Source of the DNA: Ehretia macrophylla
Lineage: Eukaryota; Streptophyta; Magnoliopsida; Boraginales; Ehretiaceae
DNA length: 64,000 nt
Reading direction: 5' to 3'
Assembly (NCBI GenBank): GCA_037974665.1
Contig: CM075771.1
Span: 44,066,425-44,130,424, forward strand
The position numbers and the translations under genes are program-made. Positions 34,861 through 48,600 of this stretch are shown here, piece after piece. Below the pieces are notes generated by a model, which was not told where the DNA came from, ran no database searches, and worked only from the letters and a program-made list of their open reading frames with translations. Each line of letters begins with the position of its first letter. The first letter of the stretch is position 1.

Positions 34861-36240
34861 TCCTTAAAGATCAAAAGTTATAGGCACCGGAGCGACGGAA
34901 ACCTGGTCACAAGCCCAGCGCCCTCGGTTTACGGGCCTAGCCTCTAGATGAAGTGAAGTTGCCTTGCCCAAGGTGCCATGTGATTCGGTAATAGAAATGT
35001 GATAGATTAGGTTGTCGTTCTTTTTTGCGGCTCACGACGTACGATCCGGGATGAAAAAACAGTGCAAAAGAAGAAAAGTATCCCAAAACTTATGAAAACG
35101 TTCGATTTTGGGCCCCAAAAATAGTCACAGCCGAGCAGACTTGCTACCCACGTCGTAGAGCTCTCAGAGAGCTTTCCAACAGTATGTTGTGCACTGCGTA
35201 ACTCCATTCCGATCAAAAGTTATGGGCACCGGAGCGACGGATACCTGGTCACAAGCCCTATGCCCTCTGTTTGCGGGCCCAGCCTCTATGTGAAGTGAAG
35301 TTGTCCTGCCCAAGGTGCCTTGTGATTTGGTAATAAAAATGTGATGGATTAGGTTGTCGTCCTTTTCGCTGCTCACGACGTACGATCCAGGACGGAAAAA
35401 TAGCGCAAAAGAAAAAAAGTGTCCTAAAACTGATGAGAACGTTCGATTTTGGGCTAGAAAATAGGTGCAACCATGTAGGCTTGGTGCCCCCATCGTAGAG
35501 CTCTCAGAGAGCTTTCCAACAATATGTTGTGCGCCACGTAACTCCTTACGGATCAAAAGTTATCGGCACCAATGCGACGGATACCTGGTCACAAGCCCCA
35601 CGCCCTCTGTTTGCTGGCCCCGCCTCTACGTGAAGTGAAGTTGTCTTGCCCACGGTGTCATGGGATTTTGTAATAGAAATGTGATGGATTAGGTTGTCGT
35701 CCTTTTCGCGAGTCACTATGTACGATATGGGAAGAAAAAATAGCGCAAAAGAAGTATCCCGAAACTAGTGAAAACATTCGATTTTGGGCTCTGAAAACAG
35801 GCGCAGCAGAGCAGGCTGGGTGCCCCCATCGTAGATCTCTCGGAGAGCTTTCCAATGGTATGTTGTGCGCCACGTAGCTTCTTACGGATCAAAAGTTATA
35901 GGCACCGGAGCGACGGATATCTGGTCACAAGCCCAGCGCCCTCGGTTTACGGGTCTAGCCTCTAGGTGAAGTGAAGTTGTCTTGCCCAAGGTGCCATTGG
36001 ATTCAGTAATAGAAATGTGATAGATTCGGTTGTCGTCCTTTTCGCGACTCACGACGTATGATCCGGGACGAAAAAATAGCGCAAAAGAATAAAAGTATCC
36101 CAAAATTTATGAAAACGTTCGATTTTGGGCTGCGAAAATAGTCACAGAGGAGCAGACTTGCTGCCCACGTCGTAGAGCTCTCAGAGAGCTTTCCAACAGT
36201 ATGCTGTGCACCGCGTAACTACATTCAGATAAAAAGTTAT
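34500..36240. repeat. Higher-order trimer (about 1,023 bp) in block 2, second site
   Basis: Paired variants three units apart: a CAATGCGACGG site (GCGACGG at 34551 / 35574), CTTGCCCAC(A/G)GTGTCATGGG (about 34624 / 35647), GAGCAGACTTGCT(A/G)CCCACG (about 35130 / 36150), and CCATTCCGATC / ACATTCAGATA (about 35203 / 36225). Confidence 0.7.
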
Positions 36241-37339
36241 GGGCACCGGAGTGACGGAAACCTGTTCACAAGCACCACGCCCTTTGTTTGCTGGCCAGCC
36301 TTTACGTGAAGTGAAGTTGTCTTGCCCAAGGTACAATGGGATTTGGTAATAGAAATGTGATGGATTAGGTTGTCATCCTTTTCGCGGCTCACGACCTACG
36401 ATCCGGGATAAAAAAATAGCGCAAAAGAACAAAAGTGTCCTGAAACTGATGAAAACATTCGATTTTGGACTCCAAAAAAGGCACAGCCAAGTAGGTTTGT
36501 GCCCCTATCATAGAGCTCTTATAGAGCTTTCCAACGGAATGCTATGCGTCGCGTAACTCCTTACGGATCAAAAGTTATGGGCACCGGAGTGACGGATACT
36601 TGGTCACATGCCCCACGCCCTCGGTTTGAGGGCCTAGCCTCTACGTGAAGTGAAGTTGTCTTGCCCAAGATACCGTGTGATACGGTAATAGAAATGTGAT
36701 AGATTAGGTTGTCATCCTTTTCGCGCCTCACGACGTACGATCCGGGATGGAAAAACAACGCAAATGAAAAAAAGTGTCCTGAAACTGATGAAAACATTCA
36801 ATTTTGGGATCTGAAAACAGGTGCAGCCGATCAAGCTTGCTGCCCCCGTCATAGAGATCTCGGAGAGCTTTTCAACGGTATGCTGTGTGCCGCGTAACTC
36901 CTTACGGATCAAAAGTTATAGGCACCGGAGCGACGGATACGTGGTCACAAGCCCCACGCCCTCGGTTTGCGGGCCCAGCCTCTTGGTGAAGTGAAGTTGT
37001 CTTGCCCAAGGTACCGTGGGATTCGATAATAGAAATGTGATAGACTAGGTTGTCGTCCTTTTCGCGGCTAACGACGAACGATCCGGGACGAAAAAACAGT
37101 GCAAAAGAAGAAAAGGGTCCCGAAACTGATGAAAATGTTCAATTTTCAGCTCCGAAAATAGGTGCAGCCGAGCAAGCTTGGTGCCCCCGTCGTAGAGCTC
37201 ACAGAGAGCTTTCCAACAGTATGCTGTGCGCCACGTAACTCCTTACGGATCAAAAGTTATGGGCACCAAATCGACGGATACCTAGTCATAAGCCCCATGC
37301 CTTCGGTTTTAGGGACTAGCCTCTACGTGAAATGAAGTT

Positions 37340-40310
37340 GTCTTGCCCCAAGGTGCCATGGGTTTTGGTAATAGAATTGTGATGGATTACGTTGTCGTCC
37401 TTTTCACGGCTTACGACGTAAGATCCGGAACGAAAAAATAGCGCAAAAGAAGAAAAGTGTACCGAAACTAATGGAAACGTTAGATTTTGGGCTCCGAAAA
37501 CTTGTGAAGCCTAGCAGGGTCGGTACCCCCGTCGTGGAGCTCGCGGTGAGTTTTCCAACTGTATGCTATGCGTCGCCTAACTCTTTACGGATCAAAAGTT
37601 ATGGGCACCGGAGCGACGGATACCTGGTCACAAGCCCCACGCCCTTTGTTTGAGCACCCAGCCTCTACGTGAAGGGAAATTGTCTTGCCCAAGGTGTCGT
37701 GTGATTCGATAATAGAAATATGATGGATTAGATTGTCGTCCTTTTCGCGGCTCACGACGTACGATCCGAAACGAAAAAATAGCACAAAAGAAGAAAGTAT
37801 CCCAATACTTATGAAAATGTTCGATTTTGGGCTCTGAAAACAAGCACAACTAAGCAGACTAGGTGACCCCATCGTAGAGCTCTCAGAGAGCTTTCCAACG
37901 GTATATTGTGCAGTGCGTAACTCTTTACGGTTCAAAAGTTATGGGCACCGGAGCAACGGATAGCTAGTCACAAGCCCCATGCCCTCTGTTTGCGGGCCCA
38001 GCCTCTACGTGAGGTGAAGCTGTCTTGCCTAAGGTGCCGTGTGATTCGGTAATAGAAATGTGATGGATTAGGTTGTCGTCCGTTTCGCGGCTCACAACAT
38101 ACGATCCGGGATGAAAAAACAGCGCAAAAAAAGAAAAGTGTCCCGAAACTAATGAATTCATTAGATTTTGGTCTCCAAAATTAGGTGCAGCCGAGCAAGG
38201 TTGGTCCCCAGTCGTAGAGCTCTCGAAGAGCTTTCCAACGGTATGCTGTGTGCCGCGTAACTCCTTACGGATCAAAAGTTATAATCACCAGAGCGACGGA
38301 TACTTGGTAACAAGCCCTACGCCCTCGGTTTGCGGGCATAGCCTCTACGTGAAGTGAAGTCATCTTGCCCAAGGTGCCATGGGATTCTGTAATAGAAATG
38401 TGATAGATTAGGTTGTCGTCCTTTTCGCGGCTCATGACGTATGATCCGGGACGGAAAAACAGAGCAAAAGAAGAAAAGTATCCCAAAACTGATGAAAATA
38501 TTCAATTTTTGGCTCTGAAAACAGGCACAGCCGAGCAGGCTTGATGTCCCCTACGTAGAGCTCTCAGAGAGGTTTCTAACGGTATGCTATGCGCCACGTA
38601 ACTCCTTACGGATCAAAACTTATGGGCACCGGAGAGACGGATACCTGGTTACAAGCCCCACACCCTCGATTTGAGGGCCCAGCCTCTACGTGAAGTGAAG
38701 TTCTCTTGCCCAAGGTGTCGTGGGATTCGATAATAAAAATGTGATGGATTAGGTTGTCGTCCTTTACGGGCTCACGACGTACGATACGGGAGGAAAAAAT
38801 AGTGCAGAAGTAGAAAAGTGTCCCGAAACTAATAAAAATGTTTGATTTTGGGCTCAGAAAATAGGTGCAACCGAGCAGGCTTGGTGCCCCCGTCATAGAG
38901 CTCTCAGAGAGTTTTCCAACTGTATGTTGTGCGTCGCGTAACTCCTTACGGATCAAAAGTTATAGGCACCGGAGTGATGGATACCTGGTCACAAGCCCCA
39001 CGCCCTCTATTTGAGGGCCCAGCCTCTCCGTGAAGTGAAGTTGTCTTGCCCAAGGTGCTGTGGGATTCGGTAATAGAAATGTCATGAATTAGCTTGTCAT
39101 CCCTTTCGTTGCTCACGACGTACGATCCGAGAAGGAAAAACAGTGCAAAAGAATAAAAGTTTTCCAAAACTGATGAAAACGTTCCATTTTAGGCTCCGAA
39201 AATAGCAGCAGCCCCACAGGCTTGGTGCCCCCGTCGTAGAGCTCACAGAGAGCTTTCCAACGGTATGATGTGCGTTGCGTTACTCCTTACGAATCAAAAG
39301 TTATGGGCACCGGAGAGACGGATACCTGGTCACAAGCCGCATGCCCTCTGTTTGCGAGCCTAGCCTCTACGTGAAGTGAAGTTGTCTTGCCCAAGGTGCC
39401 ATGTGATTTGGTAATAGAAATGTGATGAATTAGGCTGTCATATTTTTCGCGGCTCACGACGTACGATCCGGAACGAAAAAACAGCGCAAAAGATGAAAAG
39501 CTTCCCAAAACTTATGAAAATGTTCCATTTTGGGCTCTGAAAACAAGCACAACTGAGCAGGCTAGATGCCCCCATCGTAGAGCTCTCAGAGAGCTTTCCA
39601 ATGGCATGTTGTGCGCTGCGTAACTCCTTACGGATCAAACGTTATGGGCACCGGAGCGGCTGATACCTGGTCACAAGCCCCACGCCCTCTGTTTGCGGGC
39701 CCAGTCTCTACGTGAAATGAAGTTGTCCTGCCTAAGGTGCCTTGTGATTCGGTAATAAAAATGTGATGGATTAGGTTGTCATCCTTTTTGCGGCTCACGA
39801 CGTACGATCCGGGACGAAAAAATAGCACAAAAGAGGAAAAGTGTCCCAAAACTGATGAGAACGTTAAAATTTGAGCTCGGAAAATAGGCGCAACCAAGTA
39901 GGCTTGGTGCCCCCGTCGTAGAGCTCTCAGAGAGCTTTCCAACAGTATGTTGTGCGCCGCGTAACTCCTTACGGATCAAAAGTTATCGGCACCAATGCGA
40001 CGGATACCTGGTCACAAGCCCCATGCCCTCTGTTTGCGGGCCCAGCCTCTACGTGAAGTGAAGTTGTCTTGCCCAAGGTGCCTTGTGAATCGACATTTAA
40101 AATGTGATGGATTAGGTTGTCGTCCTTTTCGCGGCTCACGACATATGATCCGAGATGGAAAAACAGCGTAAAAGAAGAAAATTGTCCCAAAACTTATGAA
40201 AATGATCAATTTTGGGTTTCGAAAACAGGGGCAGCCGAGCATACTAGGTGCCCCCATCTTAGAGCTCTCAGAAAGCTTTCCAACGGTATGCTGCGCGCAG
40301 CGTAACTCCT
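37340..40310. repeat. Segment duplicated within block 2, copy B
   Basis: Partner of 32260-34860. It has one more satellite unit than copy A between the sites at 38160 and 39636, shown by the offset rising from about 5.10 to 5.44 kb. Confidence 0.65.
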
Positions 40311-43300
40311 ACGGATCAAAAGTTATGGGCACCGGAGCGACGGATACCTGGTCACAAGCCTCACGCCCTCAATTTTCACTACCAACCTCTACATGAAGTG
40401 AAGTTGTCTTGCCCAAGGTGCCTTGTGATTCGGTAATAGAAATGTGATGGATTAGGTTGTCGTCCTTTTCGTGGCTCATGACGTACGATCCGGGACGAAA
40501 AAGCTAAACAAAAGACGAAAAGTGTCCCAAAACTGATGAAAACATTCAATTTTAGGCTCCAAAAACAGGCGCAGCGGAGCAAGCTCGGTGCCCCCGTCGT
40601 AGAGCTCTCAGAGAGTTTTCCAACAGTATGCTGTACGCCGCGTAACTCCATACAGATCAAAAGTTATAGGCACCGAAGCGATGGATACTTGGTCATAATC
40701 CCCACACCCTCGGTTTGCGGGCCCATCCTCTACGTGAAGTGAAGCTGTCTTGCACAAGGTGCCGTGGGATTTGGTAATAGAAATGTGATGGATTAGGTAG
40801 TCGTCCTTTTCGCGGCTCATGACATACGATCCGGGATAAAAAAAACAGAGCAAAAGAAGAAAAGTGTCCCGAAACATATGAGAACGTTCGACTTTGGGTT
40901 CCAAAAAAAGGTGCAGCCGAGCAGGCTTGTGCCCCCGTCTTAGAGCTCTCAGAGAGTTTTCCAACGGTATACTGTGCGCTGCGTAACTTCTTACGAATTA
41001 AAAGTTATGGGCACCCGGAGCGACGGATACTTGGTTACAAACTCCACGCCCTCTGTTTGCTGGCCCAGCCTCTACATGAAGTGAAGTTGTCTTGCCCAAG
41101 GTACCTTCAAATTCGGTAATAGAAATGTGATGGATTAGGTTGTCGTCCTTTTCGCGGCTCACGACGTATGATTCGGGATGAAAAAATAGTGCAAAAAAGA
41201 CAAATGTCCCGAAATTGATGAGAACAATCGAATGTGGCTAAAAAATAGGCACAACCGAGCAGGCTTGGTGCACCCGTCATAGAGCTCTCGGACAACTTTC
41301 CAACGGTATTCTTTGCACCGCATAACTCCTTACGGATCAAAAGTTATAGGCACTGGAGCGACAGAGACCTGGTCACAAGCCCCACGCCCTCGGTTTACGG
41401 GCCTAGCTTCTACGTGAACTGAAGTTGTCTTGCCCAAGGTGCCATGGGATTCGGTAATAAAAATGTGATAGATTTGGTTGTCGTCCTTTTCGCTGGTCAC
41501 GACGTACGATCCGGGACGGAAAAACAACGTAAAAGAAGAAAAGTATCCCAAAACTGATGAAAATATTCAATTTTGGGCTCCGAAAATAGGAGCAGCCAAG
41601 CAAGGCTTGGTGCCCCCATCGTAGAGCTCTCGCAGAACTTTCCAACGGTATGCTTTGCGCCGCGTAACTCCTTACGGATCAAAAGTTATGGGCACCAGAG
41701 CGACGGATACCTGATCACAAGCCCCACGCCCTCTATTTGCTGGCCCAGCCTCTACGTGAAGTGAAGTTGTCTTACCCAGGTACCATGTGATTTGGAAATA
41801 GAAATGTGATGGACTAGCTTGTCGTCCTTTTCGCGGCTCACGACGTACGATCCGGGATAGAAAAATAGAGCAAAAGATGAAAAGTATCCCAAAACTGAGG
41901 AAAACATTCGATTTTGGGCTCTGGAATAGGCGCAGCCGAGCAGGCTTGGTGCCCCCGTCGTAGAGCTCTCGGAGAGCTTTCCAACGGTATGTTGTGCACC
42001 GCGTAACTCCTTACGGAACAAAAGTTATAGGCACCGGAGCAATGGATACCAGGTCACAAGCCCCACGCCCTCGGTTTGCGGGCCCATCCTCTACGTGAAG
42101 TGAATCTGTCTTGCCCAAGGTGCCGTGGGATTCGGTAATAGAAATGTTATGGATTAGGTAGTCTTCCTTTTCGCTGCTCACGACGTACGATCTGGGAAAG
42201 AAAAATAGCAAAAAAAGAAGAAAAGTGTCCTGAAACATATGAAAATGTTCGATTTTTGGCTTCAAAAATTGGCGTAGTCGAGTAGGATTTGTGCCCCCGT
42301 CTTAAAGCTCTTGGAGAGTTTTCCAATGGTATGCTGTGCGGTGCGTAACTCCTTACGGATCAAAAGTTATGGGCACCGAAGCGACGGATACTTGGTCACA
42401 AACCCCATGCCCTCTGTTTGCGGGCCTTGCCTCTACGCGAAGTAAAGTTGTCTTGCCCAAGGTGCCGTGGGATTCAGTAATAGAAATGTGATAGATTAGT
42501 TTGTCGTCCTTTTCGCGGCTGACGACGTACGATCCAGGACGAAAAAACTGCGTAAAAGAAGAAAAGTATCCCGAAACTGAAGAAAATATTAGATTTTCGG
42601 CTCCGAAAATAGGCGCAGCCAAGTAGGCTTGGTGCCCCCATCATAGAGCTCTCGGAGAACTTTCCAACGGTATGCTGTGCGCCGCATAACTCCTTACGGA
42701 ACAAAAGTTATAGGCACCAGAGCGATGGATACTTGGTCTCAAGCCCCATGCCCTCGGTTTGCGGGCCCATCCTCTATGTGAAGTGAAGCTGTCTTGCCCA
42801 AGGTGCCATGGGATTCGATAATAGAAATGTGATGGATTAGGTAGTCGTCCTTTTCGCGGCTCACGACGTACGATCCGGGGACAGAAAAACAACGTAAAAG
42901 AAGAAAAGTATCCCGAAACATATGAAAACGTTAGATTTTTGGCTCCAGAAAAAGGTGCAGCCGAGCAGGCTTGGTGCCCCCATCTTAGAGCTCTTGGAGT
43001 GTTTTCCAACGGTATACTGTGCGCCGCGTAACTCCTTACGGATCAAAAGTTATGGGCACCGGAGCGACGGATACTTGGTTACAAGCCTCACGCCCTCTGT
43101 TTGCGGGCCCTGCCTCTACGTGAAGTGAAGTTGTCTTGCCCAAGGTGCCATGGGATTCGGTAATAAAAATGCGATGGATTAGGTTGTCAAACCTTTCGCG
43201 TCTCACGACGTACGATCCGGGACGAAAAAACAGTGCAAAAGAAGAAAAGTATCCCGAAACTGAAGAAAACATTCGATTTTGGGTTCCAAAAACATGCACA

Positions 43301-44464
43301 GCTGAGTAGGCTTGGTGCCCCCATCGTAGAGCTCTCGGAGGGCTTTTCAACGGTATGATATGCGCCGCGTACCTCCTTACAGATCAAAAGTTATAGGCAC
43401 CGGAGCGACGGAGACCTGGTCACAAGCCCCACGCCCTCGGTTTGCGGGCCCAGCCTCAACGTGAAGAGAAGTTGTCTTGCCCAAGGTGCCATGGGATTTG
43501 GTAATAGAAATGTGATAGATTAGGTTGTCGTCCTTTTCGCTGCTCACGACGTACGTCTGGGACAGAAAAACAGCGTAAAAGAATAAAAGTGTCCCGAAAC
43601 TGATGAAAATATTCGATTTTGGGTTCCAAAAATAGGCGCAACTAAGCAGGCTTGGTGCCCCCGTCGTAGACCTCTCGGAGAGCTTTCTAACGGTATGCTG
43701 TGTGCCGCGTAACTTCTTACGAATCAAAAGTTATGGGCACCGGAGCGACGGATACCTGGTGACAAGCCCCACACCCTCTGTTTGCGGGCCCAGCCTCTAC
43801 ATGAAGTGAAGTTGTCTTGCCCAAGGTGCTGTGGGATTCGGTAATAGAAATGTGATTGATTACGTTGTCGTCCTTTTCACGGCTCACGACTTACGATCGA
43901 GGACGGAAAAACAGAGCAAAAGAATAAAAGTGTCCCGAAATTGATGAAAACGTTCAATTTTGGGCTCCTAAAATAGGCTCAGCCGAGCAGGCTTCGTGGC
44001 CCCATCATAGAGCTCTCGGAGAGCTTTCCAACGGTATGTTGTGCAATGCGTAACTCCTTACAGATCAAAAGTTATGGGCATTGGAGCGACGGATACCTGG
44101 TCACAAGCCCCACGCCCACTGTTTGCGGGCCTAGCCTCTACGTGAAGTGAAGTTGTCTTGCCCAAGGTGACGCGTGATTCGGTAATAGAAATGTGATGGA
44201 ATAGGTTGTCGTCCTTTTTGCGGCTCACGACGTATGATCCGGGATGAAAAAACAGCGCAAAAGAAGAAAAGTGTCCCAAAACTTATGAAAATGTTCAATT
44301 TTCGGCTCTAGGCGCAACCAAGCAGGCTAGGTGCCCCCATCATAGACCTCTCAGAGTGCTCTTCAACTGTATGTTGTGCGCCGCATAACTCCTTACGGAT
44401 CAAAAGTTATAGGCACCAGAGCGACGGAGACCTGGTCACAAGCCCCATGCCCTCGGTTTGCAGG

Positions 44465-44469
44465 CCCAG
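44465..44469. repeat. Target-site duplication of the solo LTR, left (CCCAG)
   Basis: Exact match to 60007-60011. The two satellite halves, GGCCCAG and CCCAGCCTCTAC, rejoin to the normal unit. Confidence 0.93.
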
Positions 44470-45616
44470 TGTCACGCCCTAACTCGGCCTATAAAGGTTA
44501 GACTAGGATGTGATCTAATCATTCAAGTCACGTCTTGTACTTAACCGTTCATGAAGATTTTAACACTTAACGTTTCGGCCTAAACTCCAATGTTTTTCGA
44601 AAAACCAGCAACATAACAACTGTAATTGGGCTATTTGGTTTGGCCTAATTCTCTAAATGCCTCAAATTTTTCCAATCTCAATTTCATTTCCAACTAGGAT
44701 TACTATTTAACATCAATTGAAATGCCTATTGGTTATTTCGACGTTTCGTTTGATTTATAACCTAGCATGATGCTATGTCTCGTTTGTTTGTTTATCCTCG
44801 TTACAAAAGTACCGTTGATCTTAACTTAATAGCGAGTACCTGTTTAAGGTTTGGATGGTTCATCTTACTTAGCCCTTACCTAATGCTTCATAATCCTATT
44901 ATAGCTACTAGCGATAATAAAAGCAAAATGACCATAGCAGTATCTAGTGACTGTCTAGAAATATCAGTACAAACCAAAATTAGACCCCAAATTACAACGG
45001 GGGTCTTTTACATCACAACATTAAACAACATAAAAGAAACTGTCTTCAAGTAGCATAGTTTTCACAAATGGCCATAAATCAAGCAGAACACATAGGAACA
45101 GGCAATCACTCCAAAGAATCATCGTTAGGCACATCGTCCTCAGGTACATGTTCTTGATCTTCTTCACCTGAGATGATAAAAGAGGGTGAATCCTTATGAA
45201 CTCAGCAAGGGGGAACGAGAAATAGGTTTTGAAACTCATTTTCCGGTTCAATCTTATGAAAATCCTTTTGCAAGCATGAATATAACACAATTAAGTACAG
45301 AATAATAATACAAAAGTAAGGAAACACAATTACCCGTCTTTCCTCCCCGAGGTTCTCTAGGAACCAAGCAAGAGTACTTATACATATAGTAAAAAGGATA
45401 CGGTGTGCTTTTGCTCTCAGTTCATTTCCATAATCAATTGTTGCGGCCGACTTCAAATCATCCCCTTAACACGCCAGGTGGGTGTACTCCGGATGTACCC
45501 TGAAATCCTACGACCCAACTCTTTGAGGAAGTCTACCCCCAAGCGAGAGAGAGAATGGGACCATGGTAGTCACGGGTACACCGGCAAGCTCGATGCCGCC
45601 CGGTATGCGTGATCGC
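44470..45616 (-). mobile_element. Solo LTR, first part (3' portion of the LTR)
   Basis: Begins TGTCACGCCCTAACTCGG, the reverse complement of the LTR end GGGCGTGACA. It resembles the corresponding part of the element 2 LTRs throughout. It stops at GATCGC, where element 2 interrupts it, and resumes at 57561. Together with 57561-60006 it makes an LTR of about 3.59 kb with satellite on both sides and no internal region, so unequal recombination between two LTRs probably removed the rest of the element. The open frame at 45021-45290 is LTR sequence without a known domain. Confidence 0.92.
45612..45616. repeat. Target-site duplication of element 2, left (ATCGC)
   Basis: ATCGC pairs with ATCAC at 57561-57565, one transition apart. 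Confidence 0.8.
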
Positions 45617-48600
45617 TGTTACGCCCCAACCCGACCTATAGAGGCTAGACTAGGGTGTGAGCTAAATGTTCAGGACATGTCACATACTTAACCGTTTATG
45701 AAGATTTAACACCTATCGTTTGAGACTAGACTCCAAAGTTTTCCGGAAAACCGGCAGCATAACAGCTGTAATTGGGCTCTTTGGTTTGGCCTAATTCTCT
45801 AAACGCCTCAAATTTCTCTTATCTCAATTTCATTTCCAACTAGGATTACCATTTAACATCAATTGAAATGCCTATTGGTTATCTCGATGTCTCGTTTGAT
45901 TTATAAGCTTGCATGATACTATGTCTCGTTTGTTTGTTTATCCTCGTTATAAAAGTACCTGCCGATCTTAGCTTAATAACGAGTACCTATTTAAGATTGG
46001 ATAAGTTCATTTGCTTAGTCCTTAACTAATACGTCATAACCTATGATAGATACTAGCAGTGATAAATAGCAAAACGATCATAGTAGTGTCTAGTGTCTGT
46101 CTAGCAATATCAGTACAAACCAAAATTAGACCCCAAATTACAACGGGGGTCTTTTACATCACAACATCGAGCAATATAAAAGGAAATAGTCTTCAAGTAG
46201 CATAAAGTTCACAAGTAGCCATAATCACGCAAAGCACACAAATAGGCAATCACTCCAGGGATTCATCGTTAGGCACACCGTCCTCGGGTACCTGTTCTGG
46301 ATCTTCATCACCTGAGATGATAAAAGAGGGTGAGTCCTTATGAACTCAGCGAGGGGGAACGAGAAATAGGTTTTGAAACTCATTTTCCAGTTCAATTTAT
46401 GAAATCCTTTCGCAAGCATGAATATAACAATAATACAAGCACAGGAACAGAAATACCAGTCTTTCCTCCCCGAGGTTCTCTAGGAACCAAGCGAGAGTAC
46501 TTGTACACACAGTAAAAAGGATACAGTGAGCTTTTGCTCTCAGATCAGTTCCAGAATCAGTTGTTGCGGCCGACTTCAAATCATCCCCTTAGCATGCCAA
46601 GTGGGTGTACTCCGGATGTACCTCGAAATCCTACGACCCAACTCTCCGAGGAAGTCTAGCCCCAAAGCGAGAGAGGGAATGGGACCATGGTAGTCATGGG
46701 TGCACCGGCAAGCCCGATGCCGCCCGGTGTGCATGATCGCTACCATGACGACAGGACAGGTTGCAACCTTGTATGCAGTGCACATTTATGACATTAACAT
46801 ATCACGTTAGGAGGTCAACAAAGTAGGTTGCCTCCGGATAGTCATAAGATTGCACATTGACAAGTGAACAGGCAGGACACGATAAGACAAGTAATTTCAC
46901 GTGATAGGCATATAGAGTTATATGAACATTAAACGGGAAGCCATGTAACACATGTAAATCAAGCCATATAACTCATTTCAAAGTCCACGTAATCAGGTGA
47001 TAGGATTATTCAACATGCAACAACATCTACGTGGGTTCGGATGCAGGAAAAGCCTATTTGTCAACGTGCAATGATCAAAATTACATTTAAGGTTATAAGG
47101 GCATCTACGGGCAGCCTACTAAGCATATAATTCCACACAACATCCAAATGATCATCACTTAGCAAGACTACCTAGTCATTAGGGTTTCCATTTCGTGCAT
47201 ATCCGTGCAATTTAAGCCCCAAACCAATTCAAAATCAATCTCAAGCCATGCATCATTTAATTCAACATCCTCAAACATTCAAAACAGCCCACACAACATC
47301 CCAAAGCTACAATCCCAAGCATTTATTTCAACAAGAGAAGTTACAACAATTTTTCTAAGCATAACACTAAGTGAAACCCTTACTGCAATAGGATGTTTTC
47401 TCACAATCATTAAGATAAGCAAACAATCTCCAATTCCAGTGAATAAGATGTCAAATTAAATCTTAAGAAGTGAACTAAAATCAGAAATAAACCTTGCATC
47501 ATTTGGAGTTCGGGATCATTAGTTATAGCCGAAACAGTGGGATAGCACAAAACTGTCTAGATTTGCACACATTTCGATAATTGACGTTTTGGAGGTCCTT
47601 AGGGTCAGTTTTAGCCTTAGTCCATTTCTGACAAAAATGTCCATAACTGAAAAATATATTAGCAAACCAAATTGCATGCATTTTTGAAATCATTTACTAA
47701 GTCAAATCTGGTTCGTTCTACAAGGTCAGTGCATCTGCTAAAACTTGCTTCATTTTTTCCAGATTTCCAGTTTTAAACATATTTTAAAGATTTTCTATTT
47801 TGAGGATCTTAGAGTCAAAATTAGCTTTGGCCTATTTCTACGGAAAGTGTTCAAAACTGGCAAAACTAGTCACCTACCAATTTTTATGCATTTTCAACAT
47901 TCTTTTCCTAGCAAAACGTACCTCGAAACAAACTGGTCAGAGAGCTGTCAACAATCCGACTTCACCTATCATCACTTTCAAGCCAAGATCTTGCCATGCA
48001 TGGTTGCAAAAGCTTATGAAGGAACATATAACTTAAGTACAGAAGCAAAGACATACATTTATGAGCATGCATGTGTATTATTGAAGTATTTTCAAAAGGT
48101 TTTAGCCCTCACCTTAGCAAACAACCAAGAAGATGCACAAAAACTTGTTGAAGCTCAAATCTCTTCTTCTTCTTGCTTAGCTGAGATTCCAACTTGGTTT
48201 TCTCTATTTTTCCTAGCCTAGTGATCAATGTCTTAGTACATGCATGAGGTTAGAACAAGAAGAAAAGAAATGGAAGCTTAAAACTCACCTAGGGCCGAAA
48301 TGAAGGCTTCAAAGGGCATGCATGTGTGATTTTCAAACTCTAGCTAGTTTGGTTGAGCTTCTTCGATGGTTGCTTGTCTTGATGCACCAAGAATTGATGA
48401 AGATGAGCAAGGGATGGTGAGAACTCAGCCAAGGCCGAGAGAGAGAGAGGGAAAATGAGAGGGAGAGAGAGAGAAATGTGAGAGGAAAGAAGAAATGACA
48501 AAAAAAATGAAGGCCTTTGCAATTTTTGATGAGCATGTTCGGCCTTGAGCTTGATGAATCAGATTTTTGTGTCTTCAAGGTGGGATTTTAAAATTCTAGC

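Larger units (their letters stand above)
26372..44469. repeat. Satellite block 2: about 53 tandem units of ~341 bp
   Basis: The same satellite in the same orientation and phase as block 1, separated from it only by element 1. Units are recognised by GATCAAAAGTTATGGGCACC, CCTCTACGTGAAGTGAAG, CGACGTACGATCC and the GAGCTCTC dyad. Local indels exist, such as about 18 bp missing near 32380 and a shortened unit near 34270. Higher-order structure is marked: trimeric repeats at about 28.1-30.1 kb and 34.5-36.2 kb, and a duplicated ~15-unit segment. Open frames are repeat by-products. The block ends within GGCCCAG at 44469, where the solo LTR begins. Confidence 0.95.

Noticed and set aside
1043-44469. 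CRISPR array or bacterial repeat system
   Set aside because: Units are about 341 bp, directly adjacent with no unique spacers, and the surroundings are plant retrotransposons.
47745-48221. 158-codon open frame as a gene
   Set aside because: It lies within the LTR of element 2, the homologous stretches of the other LTRs do not keep it whole, and it has no recognisable domain.
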